Positions 42,724 through 52,203 of a stretch of 64,000 bases of DNA are shown piece by piece. The stretch comes from Leucobacter chromiireducens subsp. solipictus (GTDB lineage: Bacteria; Actinomycetota; Actinomycetes; Actinomycetales; Microbacteriaceae): NCBI RefSeq assembly GCF_016758195.1, contig NZ_QYAC01000003.1:372001-436000 (forward strand). Direction: 5' to 3'. The notes under the pieces are model-generated. The model did no database searches. It was not told the origin of the DNA and saw only the letters and a list, made by a program, of their open reading frames with translations. A program made the position numbers and the translations under genes. Positions within the stretch are counted from its first letter, which is position 1. Every line of letters starts with the position of its first letter.

Positions 42724-43353
42724 TCAGTGTGCGTCGGGGGAGTCAGGGGTCGCGATCCACGCGGGGAGCATGGCGACGAGGTGATCCACCACTGCCTCGC
42801 GGTCCGCGACGATGGCATCGGTGATCCAGGCACTGAGGATCCCGAGCAGGGTGTTGGCGATGCCGATCGCCGCGAGCCGAGCGTCGATCCCGGCGGGGAT
42901 GCGGCTGAGTTCGGAGCGCAGCAGCGCCTCGATGGTCTCGGCGAAGGCGCGCACGATCGCGACGTAGACGGGGCCCGCTGAGGGCCCCTCGAGCATCGGA
43001 CGCAGGAGATCGCGCTGCTCCCAGAATGCGTCGGCGAGACGTTCCTGGCCGGCTCGGACGGACGTTGCGGTGCGGCGACCGAGCGCCACCCGCTCCGCCA
43101 CGACCACCGCACCCAGGCCCTCGAAGATGCGGCGAAGCAGCGTGAGCGCGACCTCGTCGACACCCGCGAAGTGCGTGTAGAACGACGCCCGGCTGATCCC
43201 CGCGCTCGCCACGACGTCGCGCACCGATGCGTCGGCGCAGCCGGAGCGGAGTAGCGTGGCGAACCCCGTGACGATCGCCTCGCGGGTCCGCGCGGTGCGC
43301 GGGTCGGCGGCGCGGAGGGTCGCCGCGGGGGAAGAAGCTGCGTCAGTGGCCAT
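42724..43353 (-). CDS. TetR-family regulator
   Basis: 209 residues. Helix-turn-helix: TREAIVTGFATLLRSGCADASVRDV (read in parts) and SAGISRASFYTHFAGVDEVAL. The C-terminal ligand domain is helical. ATG 43353 has TACGCT six bases upstream (43360-43365). A perfect palindrome at 43374-43389 is its likely operator. It is 62 bases from the dehydrogenase gene and probably controls both. Confidence 0.92.
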   Translation of the reverse strand: MATDAASSPAATLRAADPRTARTREAIVTGFATLLRSGCADASVRDVVASAGISRASFYTHFAGVDEVALTLLRRIFEGLGAVVVAERVALGRRTATSVRAGQERLADAFWEQRDLLRPMLEGPSAGPVYVAIVRAFAETIEALLRSELSRIPAGIDARLAAIGIANTLLGILSAWITDAIVADREAVVDHLVAMLPAWIATPDSPDAH

Positions 43354-43373
43354 ACGGCCAGCGTAGCTACTTT

Positions 43374-43389
43374 TTAGACAGGTGTCTAA
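43374..43389. promoter_or_regulatory. Palindrome TTAGACA-GG-TGTCTAA, probable TetR operator
   Basis: A perfect inverted repeat of seven-base arms around GG, just upstream of the candidate -10 TACGCT of the TetR gene. It lies between tetR and the stop of the AlkD-like gene, both on the minus strand. Confidence 0.8.
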
Positions 43390-43410
43390 GAAGTTCTCTC
43401 AGGGCGAGAC

Positions 43411-44088
43411 TCAGCCCTGCCGCGCCACCATTTCGGCGATCCAGATTGGCGCGAACGGAGAGGTGCACCCCGGTGGCGTCGGGTAATCGGCGAGCACCTG
43501 CAGCCGCTCGCCGATGTCGAGCGCCCGCGCGCGCAGCTCCGGGTGATGGATTCCGATCTGGGCGAGACACTCGTTCATCGCCCACTGCAGCGACTCTGGC
43601 GCGTCCCGCATCTCGGCCTCGATCTGATCGAGGAGCGCGGCAAGGTCGAGTCCCTCGGGGCGCTTGATGACGCGCTCGGATGTCAGTGCCCAGCCGGAGC
43701 CCGCAAGCTCGGGATCCGCGAACCAGGCCACGCGCAGCTCTTCGGCGTGCGGGCTCTTCTTCACGATGTAGTTCACGAGCCAGTCGCGCACCTTCGGGAT
43801 CCGAGCGTCGCGGAGCATCGCGTCGAGGTCGGCCGCGGCGTAGTCCCGCGGCCCGCTGATCAGCAGGGCGACGAGCCGCTCCGGCGAGCCGCCCGTCGCC
43901 CAGAGCTCGCGCGCCAATTCCGGGTTGCGCTTCAGCTGCTTCGCGACCGCGCGCAGCTTCGTCAGGTTGACGCCGTGATCGTCGCCGTGCCGTTCGTTGA
44001 TCGCGCGGGCCTTGGGATCCTCCAGCGCGGCGAGGGTCGCGGAGACGTCCGCGGCCGTGCTTCCCGGGTGGAGCGCGGGCGCGGTCAC
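43411..44088 (-). CDS. DNA alkylation repair (AlkD-like) protein
   Basis: 225 residues of repeated helices. VRDWLVNYIVKKSPHAEEL, WALTSERVIKRPEGLDL, ESLQWAMNECLAQIGIHHPE and DYPTPPGCTSPFAPIWIAEM match the DNA alkylation repair enzyme family, HEAT-repeat glycosylases such as AlkD. Many relatives are uncharacterised. GTG 44088 starts two bases after the sufU stop, so it belongs to the suf operon. Confidence 0.8.
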   Translation of the reverse strand: MTAPALHPGSTAADVSATLAALEDPKARAINERHGDDHGVNLTKLRAVAKQLKRNPELARELWATGGSPERLVALLISGPRDYAAADLDAMLRDARIPKVRDWLVNYIVKKSPHAEELRVAWFADPELAGSGWALTSERVIKRPEGLDLAALLDQIEAEMRDAPESLQWAMNECLAQIGIHHPELRARALDIGERLQVLADYPTPPGCTSPFAPIWIAEMVARQG

Positions 44089-44090
44089 GG

Positions 44091-44567
44091 CTAGGCTCCG
44101 GCCTGCTGGGCGGCGACCTGCTTGAGGTCCGCCTCCAGCGCGACCCAGCCCAGCATCGCGCACTTCACGCGCATCACGAACTTCGCGACGCCCTGCAGTG
44201 CGACGGCGTCGCCGAGCAGCTCCTCATCCGGCTCCTCGGTGCCGCGGGCCTGGATCATCTGCCGGAACGCGGCAATCCGCTCCTCAGCCCCGGCCACGGT
44301 CAGCTCTTCGTCCCGCACCAGCTGCGACAGGATCGACGCGGAAGCCATCGAGATCGAGCAGCCCTGGCCCTCCCAGGCAAGGTTCGTGATGCGTCCCGTC
44401 TCGGGATCCACCGCAATCGCGAGATCGATCTCGTCCCCGCAGCTCGGATTGAACTCGTGATGCGTGGCCGTCAGAGTGCCCGCCGCGGCCTCCAGCTCGC
44501 CCTTCCCGATGGGGCGCTTGGAGTGGTCGAGAATAACTTCCTGGTACAGCCCGTCGAGCGCGCTCAC
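44091..44567 (-). CDS. sufU: SufU-type iron-sulfur cluster assembly protein
   Basis: 158 residues. The three conserved cysteines are in NPSCGDEIDLAI, GQGCSISMASAS and VMRVKCAMLGW. SufU receives persulfide sulfur from SufS with a zinc site. GTG 44567 overlaps the sufS stop (GTGA). The rest of the suf operon (sufB, sufD, sufC) is not in this window. Confidence 0.94.
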   Translation of the reverse strand: MSALDGLYQEVILDHSKRPIGKGELEAAAGTLTATHHEFNPSCGDEIDLAIAVDPETGRITNLAWEGQGCSISMASASILSQLVRDEELTVAGAEERIAAFRQMIQARGTEEPDEELLGDAVALQGVAKFVMRVKCAMLGWVALEADLKQVAAQQAGA

Positions 44568-45862
44568 GCCGACACCTCCGCTCCAAAGTACCGCTGTGCG
44601 CCGCGGAGCGCGTCGAGGAACCGATCGACCTCGTCTGCTGTGGTGGTCAGGTGCACGCTCGCGCGCGTGCTGGACGTGATGCCCAGGGCCCGGTGCAGCG
44701 GTTGCGCGCAGTGGTGTCCCACCCGCACGAGCACGCCCTGCTCATCGAGGAACTGACCCACATCGTGCGCGTGAATACCCTCGACCGACACCGCCGTGAG
44801 CGCCACCCGCCGCGCCGGATCCGCGGGGCCGAGGAGCCGCAGCCCGGGGTTCTCCGCGATGCCGGCGACGAGCCGCTCCACGAGCTCGTGCTCGCGGGCC
44901 GCCGTGCGCGCCATATCGGCCTGCGTGAGGAACGCGACGGCAGCGCCGAGCCCGACGACCTGGGACACGGGCTGCGTGCCCGGCTCGAAGCGCAGCGGTG
45001 CCGGCATGAACTGGGCCGACTCCATGGTGACCCGCGTGATCGCGGACCCGCCGGTGCGCGCGGGCGGCAGCGCGTCGAGCATTTCCGGGCGGCCGTAGAG
45101 CACGCCGATGCCGTTCGGCCCCAGCATCTTGTGGCCCGAGAAAGCCGCGAAGTCGACGCCGAGCGCCGCGAAGTCGACCGGCATGTGCGGCACGGACTGG
45201 CACGCGTCGAGCACGGTGATGGCACCCACGGCGCGGGCGAGTTCCACGAGCTCGGCGACCGGGGCGACGAACCCCGTCGCGTTCGAGACGTGCGCAAACG
45301 CGAAGATGCGCGTGCGCGCGTTCAGCGCGGCCCGTGCGTCATCCAGCGTCCACGTGCCGTCCTCGCGCACGGGGATGAACCGGAAGCTGGCCCCGGTCTT
45401 CGCGGCGAGCCGCTGCCAGGGGATCAGGTTCGCGTGGTGCTCAGCCTCCGTCACGAGGATCTCGTCGCCCGCGCCGAGTGCGAAGCGCTCGCTCCCCGCC
45501 ACGCCGAGTCCCGCGTTGGCCTCGCCAATGCCGAGCGCCACGATATTCAGCGCGTCAGTGGCGTTCTCCGCCCACACGATCTGCTCGGGAGCCTCGGCAC
45601 CCACAAACGCGGCCACGGCGGCACGGGCACCCTCGAACGCCTCGGTTGCCGCACCCACCGCGCCGCTCGTACCGCGGTGCACGGCCGCGTTGGCGGTTTC
45701 CAGGAATTGACGCTCCGCGTCGAGCACCACCGCCGGGCGCTGCGAGGTCGCCGCGGAGTCGAGGTACGCCGGGGCACCCTCGCGCTGGTCCTGGGCGGCG
45801 AAGTAGGGGAACGCGGCGCGCAGGTCAGCGACCTCGGCCGGAGTGAACGCACGAGCAGACAT
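44564..45862 (-). CDS. sufS: Cysteine desulfurase, SufS type
   Basis: About 432 residues. PLP lysine in SGHKMLGPNGIGVLYG; catalytic cysteine in VRVGHHCAQPLHRALG; YLDSAATSQRP and NAAVHRGTSGAVG near the N-terminus are typical of SufS. It provides sulfur for iron-sulfur clusters with SufU. Start ATG 45862 or ATG 45871; ribosome-binding spacing is ambiguous. It leads sufU and the AlkD-like gene. Confidence 0.94.
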   Translation of the reverse strand: MSARAFTPAEVADLRAAFPYFAAQDQREGAPAYLDSAATSQRPAVVLDAERQFLETANAAVHRGTSGAVGAATEAFEGARAAVAAFVGAEAPEQIVWAENATDALNIVALGIGEANAGLGVAGSERFALGAGDEILVTEAEHHANLIPWQRLAAKTGASFRFIPVREDGTWTLDDARAALNARTRIFAFAHVSNATGFVAPVAELVELARAVGAITVLDACQSVPHMPVDFAALGVDFAAFSGHKMLGPNGIGVLYGRPEMLDALPPARTGGSAITRVTMESAQFMPAPLRFEPGTQPVSQVVGLGAAVAFLTQADMARTAAREHELVERLVAGIAENPGLRLLGPADPARRVALTAVSVEGIHAHDVGQFLDEQGVLVRVGHHCAQPLHRALGITSSTRASVHLTTTADEVDRFLDALRGAQRYFGAEVSA

Positions 45863-45928
45863 GGTCTCCATTCTTCCACCGGAACGGGGTTCCGGGGCAC
45901 GATTCCTGTAACAGTCTGGGGCGCGTGA

Positions 45929-47191
45929 CTATTCCGTGCCTGAACGGGGCCGCCGCCCCCGCCTCGGGGCGCTTTTCCCGGTCAGCCCCCAGTTCACGGC
46001 ACCCGAGAGCACCGCGAGCACCGCGGCACCGAGCGGGACGACGAGGGCGGCTTCCGTGCTGAGCTGCTCCGCAAGGATCCCGGTGAGGGCGGCGGCGGCC
46101 GACTGGCCCACCATCAGGCTGGACCCGAGCATGGTCATCACCGTGGCGGAGCGACCCTCGGGACTGCGATCCGCACCGAAACTGTAGAGGGTGACGAGCA
46201 GCGGGCCAACGCCCACGCCCATCACCGCGAGGCTCACGAGCATGAAGGGCAGATCGTGCGCCCACTGCACCAGTACGGTCCCGAGCAGGATGAGCGCGGC
46301 GAAGATCGGCCAGCGATAGCGCAGCGTGAACTTCGGCGACAGGAACGCGACCCCGATCGCGAAGATCGCGGATCCGACGCCCATGATGCCGTAGATCAGG
46401 CCGGCCTGCTCGGGGGCGCCGCGATCCTGCATGAACGCGGTGAGCGCGGTGAGCATGGAGCCGAAAAACATGCCCACGGAGGCGATGCCGAGCACCGTGA
46501 TCAGCAGCTGCGGCCGGAACAGCTCCGAGGCGGGGGCAAGCGTCGCGGCGCGCTCGGCGGCGCTCTGCGCGGGCGCACTCGTGTGGTGCAGGGCGAAGGC
46601 CGTGACAAACACGAGCGTCAGGATCGCCGCCCCGACGATCGGGGCCCAGGCGCCGAGCGTCGTGGCGAGCGCGCCCACTGCTACCGGACCGAACACGAAG
46701 ATGACCTCGTCGGCCGCGGACTCGTACGCGAGGAACGAGGAGAGCGCGCGCGGGCGGCGGGCGGGCGGCAGCTCGGTCTTGATGATCGTGACGAGCCGCG
46801 AGCGCGACATCGGGGAGGTCTGCGGCACCGAGGCCCCGGTCAGAAACGAACCGAGAAACACGACCCAGATGGGCAGATCACTGAACGCCGCCCAGGCGAG
46901 CCCACCGAGGACCACACTGTTGACCGCCCCCATGATCAGGAGCGTGGAGCGTTGCCCGAACCGGTCTGCCGCGGCACCGATCAACGGCCCGAAGCAGGCG
47001 ACGCCCAGGCCCACCATTGCCGAGTTCAAGCCGCCCAGCTCCACGGAGCCGCGCGCGGACACGACGAGCGTCAGCACCCCGATGACCACCATGGCGTAGG
47101 GCAGCCGGGCCACGAGCGCGATGGGGAAATAGAGCGCACCGGTGCGGGAGAGCACGGTGGGCTCCTGGGGAGTGGGCGTCGGATCCTGCAT
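45929..47191 (-). CDS. Major facilitator superfamily transporter
   Basis: 420 residues, twelve predicted transmembrane segments. MVGLGVACFGPLIGAAADRFGQRSTLL carries the MFS A motif between helices 2 and 3. Basic C-terminus KSAPRRGRRPRSG. Drug or sugar efflux is possible; the substrate cannot be told. It lies upstream of sufS on the same strand, 66 bases away. Confidence 0.88.
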   Translation of the reverse strand: MQDPTPTPQEPTVLSRTGALYFPIALVARLPYAMVVIGVLTLVVSARGSVELGGLNSAMVGLGVACFGPLIGAAADRFGQRSTLLIMGAVNSVVLGGLAWAAFSDLPIWVVFLGSFLTGASVPQTSPMSRSRLVTIIKTELPPARRPRALSSFLAYESAADEVIFVFGPVAVGALATTLGAWAPIVGAAILTLVFVTAFALHHTSAPAQSAAERAATLAPASELFRPQLLITVLGIASVGMFFGSMLTALTAFMQDRGAPEQAGLIYGIMGVGSAIFAIGVAFLSPKFTLRYRWPIFAALILLGTVLVQWAHDLPFMLVSLAVMGVGVGPLLVTLYSFGADRSPEGRSATVMTMLGSSLMVGQSAAAALTGILAEQLSTEAALVVPLGAAVLAVLSGAVNWGLTGKSAPRRGRRPRSGTE

Positions 47192-47251
47192 AACCGGCCC
47201 AGGCTATCAGGCGCGTGTCCGCGGTGGCGGGCGGGGTGGCTCGGGGCGCCG

Positions 47252-48340
47252 CTACGAGAGCGCGACGCCCTGCTGGGCGAGGAACGCCCGGAACGCGCGC
47301 GCGTCCGCCGGATCTCCCGGGTAGGGCACACCGTTCACCACGACGAGCGGGGTCCCGCTCACCCCGAGACCGGGATCCTTCGCGTGGGGCACCGGGTTCG
47401 CGAACACCCACTCCGTGAGCGCCGCCGAGAACGGCACGAACGTGTCTCGGGTGATGCAGGATCGCGTCGCCTCCGGCAGCGGGCCCGTGGCGTCCTCGAT
47501 CGCCGCCAGCATCGCGGGGGTATCCGGGCCCGGTGCGCTCTCGGACGGCTGGACCGCCGGATCGAGGAGCGCGGCGTTCGCGTCCCACGCGGCCGTGGGG
47601 TGCGAGTCCGCGATGCACGCGAGCGCGCCGGCGGCCCGCGACGAGTAGTACGAGTCGGGGGCGACCCGGTCGAGGAACGTGAGCGCGCGGACCTCGACGG
47701 CCGCGGCCCCCTGATCCAGCACCGCGTCGAGCGTGTCACCGTTGGCTGCCGCGAAGTGCGCGCAGTACGGGCAGCGGTAGTCCTGATACACCTGGATGAG
47801 CGCGGGTGCGCCGAGTTCACGGGCGGGGAGCGGCGCGGGAGCCGCCCCCTCGCGCGGAGCGTCCGAGGGGCGCACGGTGCGCTCGGGGCCGGTGAACACG
47901 ACCCCACCCGTGGCGAGGTTTCGCGGCCACACCAGGGTCCCCGCGCCCGGCGGGTTCGGGGTCGTGGCGTCGGGCGACGCCTCCGCGCGCGGACCGGCCG
48001 CACCGGGCGCCAGGGAGGTGAGGTACGAGCCCACGCTCACGGCGCCGAGGACCAGCGCGAGCACCACCGCGAGCGCGCCGCCCGCGAGCCCCGAGACGGC
48101 CGGCACGGCGGGCTGCCGGAGCACCAGGGCGAGCACGCCGACGATGATCGCCGCGATCCCGAGCATCGCCCCGCCGACCGCAAACCCCAGCGAGGTGAGC
48201 GGTGCGACGGCGACGGTCACGAGCGCTGCGAGCCCCACCGCCATCGCCGTGATCGCGAGCGCACGGCCACGCGGGGGGCCGCCGGAGGCGGTCTGCGGCG
48301 CCGGAACCGACGGCACGGGCGGGAGCAGTGGGTCACTCAT
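47252..48340 (-). CDS. Membrane-anchored DsbA-like oxidoreductase
   Basis: 362 residues. Four hydrophobic segments occupy about 35-120; then a Pro-rich linker and a thioredoxin-fold domain with YQDYRCPYCAHF (C190, C193) and cis-proline SGTPLVVVNG. Residues such as ALACIADSHPTAAWD fit the DsbA helical insert. It is a second extracytoplasmic thiol enzyme in the window. ATG 48340 has CAGAAT seven bases upstream, within the palindrome 48342-48358. Confidence 0.87.
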   Translation of the reverse strand: MSDPLLPPVPSVPAPQTASGGPPRGRALAITAMAVGLAALVTVAVAPLTSLGFAVGGAMLGIAAIIVGVLALVLRQPAVPAVSGLAGGALAVVLALVLGAVSVGSYLTSLAPGAAGPRAEASPDATTPNPPGAGTLVWPRNLATGGVVFTGPERTVRPSDAPREGAAPAPLPARELGAPALIQVYQDYRCPYCAHFAAANGDTLDAVLDQGAAAVEVRALTFLDRVAPDSYYSSRAAGALACIADSHPTAAWDANAALLDPAVQPSESAPGPDTPAMLAAIEDATGPLPEATRSCITRDTFVPFSAALTEWVFANPVPHAKDPGLGVSGTPLVVVNGVPYPGDPADARAFRAFLAQQGVALS

Positions 48341-48341
48341 G

Positions 48342-48358
48342 CCTGCCATTCTGGCAGG
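48342..48358. promoter_or_regulatory. Palindrome CCTGCCA-TTC-TGGCAGG
   Basis: A perfect inverted repeat of seven-base arms directly upstream of the DsbA-like start, covering its candidate -10 CAGAAT (48348-48353, minus). It could be an operator or chance GC-rich pairing. Confidence 0.45.
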
Positions 48359-48408
48359 GCGCACGGTGGGGGCGTCCAGGCGTGGCCTGCGCGGCGTAGC
48401 ATGGGGAC

Positions 48409-49275
48409 ATGATCCTGCTTGCGGCCACGCCCATCGGCAACCTGGGAGACGCGTCCGTGCGGCTCCGTGAGACCTTTGAGCAGGCGACCGTGATCGCGGC
48501 CGAAGACACGCGTCACACCGCGCAGCTGCTGCGCCTCCTCGAGATCGACAACCGGCCGGAGCTCATTGCGCTGCACGACCACAACGAGCACGACCGCGCC
48601 GCGGCCCTCGTCGAGCGCGCCAGCACGGAAGACGTGGTGCTCGTCAGCGACGCGGGGATGCCGACGGTCTCAGACCCCGGATTCCGGGTGGTGCAGCTTG
48701 CCGCCGAGCGCGGCGTCACCGTCAGCGCGATTCCCGGCCCGAGCGCCGTGATCACCGCGCTCGCCGTCGCCGGGCTCCCCACCGATCGGTTCGCCTTCGA
48801 GGGATTCCTGCCCCGGAAAGCGGGGGAGCGCGGCCGGGCGCTGTCCGCGCTCGCCACGGAACGCCGCACCCTCGTGTTCTTCGAGGCCCCGAGTCGCCTC
48901 GCGGTCACGCTCGCCGATCTCGCAACGGCGTTCGGCGAGTCCCGCCCGGCCGCGGTCTGCCGGGAGCTCACGAAACTCCACGAAGAGGTGCGCCGGGGGC
49001 CGCTCGGCGAGCTCGCCGCCTGGGCCGAAGACGGCGTGCGCGGCGAGATCGTGATCGTCGTCGGCGGCGCCCCGGAGACCGAAGTCTCCCCAGAATCGGC
49101 CCTCACCGAGGTGCTCCAGCGCGTCGCCGAGGGCGAGCGCCTGAAGGACGCGAGCCGCGCGGTCGCCGAAGCCACCGGGCTCTCCTCCCGCGAACTCTAC
49201 GCCGCGGCGCTCGCCGCGCGCGCCGCAGGCAGCGGTGCCGGATCCGCCGCCCCCGCAGTGAAGGACACGAAATGA
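48409..49275 (+). CDS. rsmI: 16S rRNA (cytidine-1402-2'-O)-methyltransferase
   Basis: 288 residues. LLAATPIGNLGDASVR, AEDTRHTAQLLRLL, LVSDAGMPTVSDPG and IPGPSAVITALAVAGLP are the conserved blocks of RsmI. It methylates C1402 of 16S rRNA in the decoding centre using S-adenosylmethionine. ATG 48409 has TAGCAT six bases upstream (48397-48402), so it is probably leaderless. Its stop overlaps the next start. Confidence 0.95.
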   Translation: MILLAATPIGNLGDASVRLRETFEQATVIAAEDTRHTAQLLRLLEIDNRPELIALHDHNEHDRAAALVERASTEDVVLVSDAGMPTVSDPGFRVVQLAAERGVTVSAIPGPSAVITALAVAGLPTDRFAFEGFLPRKAGERGRALSALATERRTLVFFEAPSRLAVTLADLATAFGESRPAAVCRELTKLHEEVRRGPLGELAAWAEDGVRGEIVIVVGGAPETEVSPESALTEVLQRVAEGERLKDASRAVAEATGLSSRELYAAALAARAAGSGAGSAAPAVKDTK

Positions 49276-49787
49276 CTGCCCCACAGATTTCGCAGCGCCT
49301 GCACGTCGGAATCGAGCTCTGGCGGATCGCCCTGCCCGTGCTGTGGTTCGGCATGATCGCCGCGATCTCGTTCATCGAGGCGCCGCTGAAGTTCCAGGCA
49401 CCCGGCATCACCATCCCGTTGGGCCTCGGGATCGGACGGCTCGTGTTCGCCGCGCTGAACGTGGCGGAGGGGCTGATCCTGCTCGCGTTCACGCTGCTGT
49501 CCTTCTGGCCGCTCGCCGCGCGGATCAGCGGGGCCCGGATGTGGATCTGGCTCGCGCTCGCCGGCGTCTACGTGGCGAAGATCACGCTCGTGCGCCCGCC
49601 GCTGAATGCGCGCACCGATCAGGTGCTCGACGGGGCGGACCCGGGGCAGTCGATCTGGCACTACGTCTACATTGGCTGCGACGTGGCGACGATGATCCTG
49701 CTCGTGTTCGCTGCCGCCGGTGCCGCCGGTGCGCTCCTGCCGCGCCGTGAGGTGCCGAAATCGCGGGGGCGCGCAGCCCGCCGATAG
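49272..49787 (+). CDS. Small integral membrane protein
   Basis: 171 residues, four hydrophobic segments (about 20-38, 50-75, 83-105, 140-160). FIEAPLKFQAPGITIPLGLGIG is conserved-looking. It resembles DUF4149-like proteins but the assignment is tentative. It overlaps rsmI by four bases (ATGA). No functional residue is evident. Confidence 0.7.
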   Translation: MTAPQISQRLHVGIELWRIALPVLWFGMIAAISFIEAPLKFQAPGITIPLGLGIGRLVFAALNVAEGLILLAFTLLSFWPLAARISGARMWIWLALAGVYVAKITLVRPPLNARTDQVLDGADPGQSIWHYVYIGCDVATMILLVFAAAGAAGALLPRREVPKSRGRAARR

Positions 49788-49898
49788 CTTTTTCATGGTT
49801 TTCGCCCCGCACTCTCAGCCTGCGGGCAGCGGGATACGGAATACTCGAATCCGATCCACGGCCGCATCGGCCCCGTCGCGTGTAAGGACCCAGACTTC

Positions 49899-50927
49899 GT
49901 GAAACTCTCCCGCACCCTGCTTCCGGCCGCCCTCGCGGGTGCCCTGCTCCTCACCGGCTGCTCCGCCGGCGGCTCTCCCACGAAGGATGAGGCGGGTGCG
50001 GACTGTGTCGCCCCCGGTGCCGCGAGCGAGGCCGTGAAGGTGACGGGCTCGACCGGCGTCGATCTGAAGCTCGATGCGAAGACCCCGCTGAAGACCACCG
50101 AGTTCGAGCGCTCGGTGCTCACCGAGGGCGAGGGGGGCGTCGTCAAGGAAGGCGACGCGATCTCCGTGAGCATGACCACGTTCAACGGCACGACCGGCGA
50201 CGAGATGGACCAGCTCCCCGAGAGCCCGGTGCCGTTTGAGAAGGACAAGCTCGTGTCGTGGGCCTACGAGGGCATCCGCTGCGCCGTCCCCGGCCAGCAG
50301 ATCGCGCTGATCGCCCCGTACGCGGAGATGTTCCAGACCACGGATCCGGAACAGACCGGCTACGAGGGAATGACGAAGGACACCCCGATCGTCATCGTGA
50401 TGGAGTTCGGCGAGATCAGCGAGGTGCCGAAGGAGCCGGGCACGCTGGCACCCGACGAGCTCTTGAAGAAGGCCGAGGGCAAGGCCCAGGAGGCCCCCGC
50501 GGGCTTCCCGACCGTGAAGCTCGACAAGGACGGCGCCCCGACGATCACGATGCCCGAGGGCGAGAAGGCACCCGCGGAGCTCGAGGTCGCAACGCTCATC
50601 GAGGGCGACGGCGAGACCGTTGAGCCGGGCGACCGCGTCTACGTCAACTACCGCGGCGTGATCTGGCGCACCGGCGAGGAGTTCGATTCGAGCTGGAAGC
50701 GCGGCGAGGCTGCGGCGTTCAAGACCAACGAGGTGATCCCGGGCTTCACGAAGGCGCTCGAGGGTCAGAAGGTCGGCTCGCAGGTGATCTCCGTGGTGCC
50801 GCCGAAGGACGGCTACGGCGACAACCTGGAGAGCCAGCTGAAGATGTCGAACCCCGATTTCGATGTGAAGAACGACGACACGCTCGTGTTCGTGCTCGAC
50901 ATCGTCGGAACGGTGCACGCGGAGTAA
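49899..50927 (+). CDS. FKBP-type peptidyl-prolyl isomerase lipoprotein
   Basis: 342 residues. Signal with lipobox LLTGC (C21). Residues about 225-340 form an FKBP domain: [57 protein letters not shown]. Residues 75-190 ([33 protein letters not shown]) look like a degenerate first FKBP domain. It would assist folding of exported proteins. GTG 49899 follows TAAGGAC. A strong terminator follows. Confidence 0.9.
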   Translation: MKLSRTLLPAALAGALLLTGCSAGGSPTKDEAGADCVAPGAASEAVKVTGSTGVDLKLDAKTPLKTTEFERSVLTEGEGGVVKEGDAISVSMTTFNGTTGDEMDQLPESPVPFEKDKLVSWAYEGIRCAVPGQQIALIAPYAEMFQTTDPEQTGYEGMTKDTPIVIVMEFGEISEVPKEPGTLAPDELLKKAEGKAQEAPAGFPTVKLDKDGAPTITMPEGEKAPAELEVATLIEGDGETVEPGDRVYVNYRGVIWRTGEEFDSSWKRGEAAAFKTNEVIPGFTKALEGQKVGSQVISVVPPKDGYGDNLESQLKMSNPDFDVKNDDTLVFVLDIVGTVHAE

Positions 50928-50938
50928 CGATGCCGCGC

Positions 50939-50981
50939 CGCAGACACCCCGCCGCCCACTTCGGGCGGCGGGGTGTCTGCG
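50939..50981 (+). terminator. Terminator after the FKBP gene
   Basis: A perfect 19-bp GC stem (50939-50957 with 50963-50981) and five-base loop ACTTC. No long U tract; the next bases are TT. It separates the FKBP gene from dxr. Confidence 0.85.
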
Positions 50982-51006
50982 TTCCGGCGGGGCGGAGTGC
51001 GGCACA

Positions 51007-52101
51007 ATGGTGATCATGAAGCGCATCGTCATCCTCGGGTCCACCGGTTCGATCGGCGAGCAGGCGCTCGATGTGGTGAGGAAACACCCGGGCAAGTTCC
51101 AGGTGGTGGGCCTCGTCGCCGGGTCGAACGCCGCGCAGCTCGCCCAGCAGGCGGAAGAGTTCAACGTCGAGCACACCGCGCTCGGTGCCGACGACGCGGT
51201 GCGGCTGATCCGCGAGGTGCCCGCAGACGTCGTGCTGAACGGGATCACCGGCTCGGTGGGCCTCGGCCCCACGATCGCCGCGCTCGAAGCGGGCCGCACC
51301 CTTGCGCTCGCCAACAAGGAGTCCCTGATCGTGGGCGGCGACCTGGTCACCGGGCTCGCCTCGCCCGGCCAGATCGTGCCCGTCGACTCCGAGCACTCTG
51401 CGATCGCGCAGGCGCTGCGGTCCGGCCGCGCCGCCGAGGTGCGCCGCCTCGTGCTGACCGCCTCGGGCGGCCCGTTCCGCGGCCGCAGCCGGGACGAGCT
51501 GCGCGCGGTCACGCCGGGGGAGGCGCTCGCACACCCCACCTGGAACATGGGGCCGATGGTCACGACCAACTCGGCCACCCTCATGAACAAGGGACTCGAA
51601 GTGATCGAGGCGCACCTGCTGTTCGGGGTCGCGTACAGCGACATCGAGGTCGTCGTGCACCCACAGTCGATCGTGCACTCGATGGTGGAATTCCAGGATG
51701 GCTCCACGATCGCGCAGGCCTCCCCGCCCGATATGCGGCTGCCGATCGCGCTCGGCCTGACCTGGCCCGAGCGCCTGCCGAACATCGGTGCCCCGCTCGA
51801 CTGGCGCACCGCGAGCAGCTGGGACTTCGAACCGCTCGATCACGCGGCGTTCCCCGCGGTGGAGCTCGCGAAGGAGGTCGGCCGTGCGCGCCTCACCTAT
51901 CCCGCGGTGTACAACGCGGCGAACGAGGAAGCGGTGACCGCGTTCCACGCCGGCCGCATCGGCTTCCTCGACATCGTCGACACCGTGCGCGACGTACTCG
52001 AGGCGCACACCGCTCCCGCGCAGCTGACGCTCCCGGCACTCGGCGAGGCGGAGCGATGGGCGCGCGAGCACGCAGCGAAGGTGATCGCGGGCCGCGCGTA
52101 G
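51007..52101 (+). CDS. dxr: 1-deoxy-D-xylulose 5-phosphate reductoisomerase
   Basis: 364 residues. Second step of the MEP isoprenoid pathway, making MEP with [22 protein letters not shown] binds the coenzyme; [38 protein letters not shown] and [21 protein letters not shown] (read in parts) are active-site blocks. ATG 51007 or 51016. It precedes rseP and ispG, a conserved actinobacterial order. Confidence 0.96.
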   Translation: MVIMKRIVILGSTGSIGEQALDVVRKHPGKFQVVGLVAGSNAAQLAQQAEEFNVEHTALGADDAVRLIREVPADVVLNGITGSVGLGPTIAALEAGRTLALANKESLIVGGDLVTGLASPGQIVPVDSEHSAIAQALRSGRAAEVRRLVLTASGGPFRGRSRDELRAVTPGEALAHPTWNMGPMVTTNSATLMNKGLEVIEAHLLFGVAYSDIEVVVHPQSIVHSMVEFQDGSTIAQASPPDMRLPIALGLTWPERLPNIGAPLDWRTASSWDFEPLDHAAFPAVELAKEVGRARLTYPAVYNAANEEAVTAFHAGRIGFLDIVDTVRDVLEAHTAPAQLTLPALGEAERWAREHAAKVIAGRA

Positions 52102-52203
52102 GTGCGCGATCCGGGGTTCCGAGACCGTCGAGTACAGCCGATTCCGGGCCACCCCTCGGCAATCCCACAGCGCCGCCGCGGACGGAGCGACTAGCCTGAA
52201 GCG

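Noticed and set aside
46256-48412. A 718-codon plus-strand frame across the MFS and DsbA-like genes
   Set aside because: Shadow of two recognisable genes; no start signal or domain.
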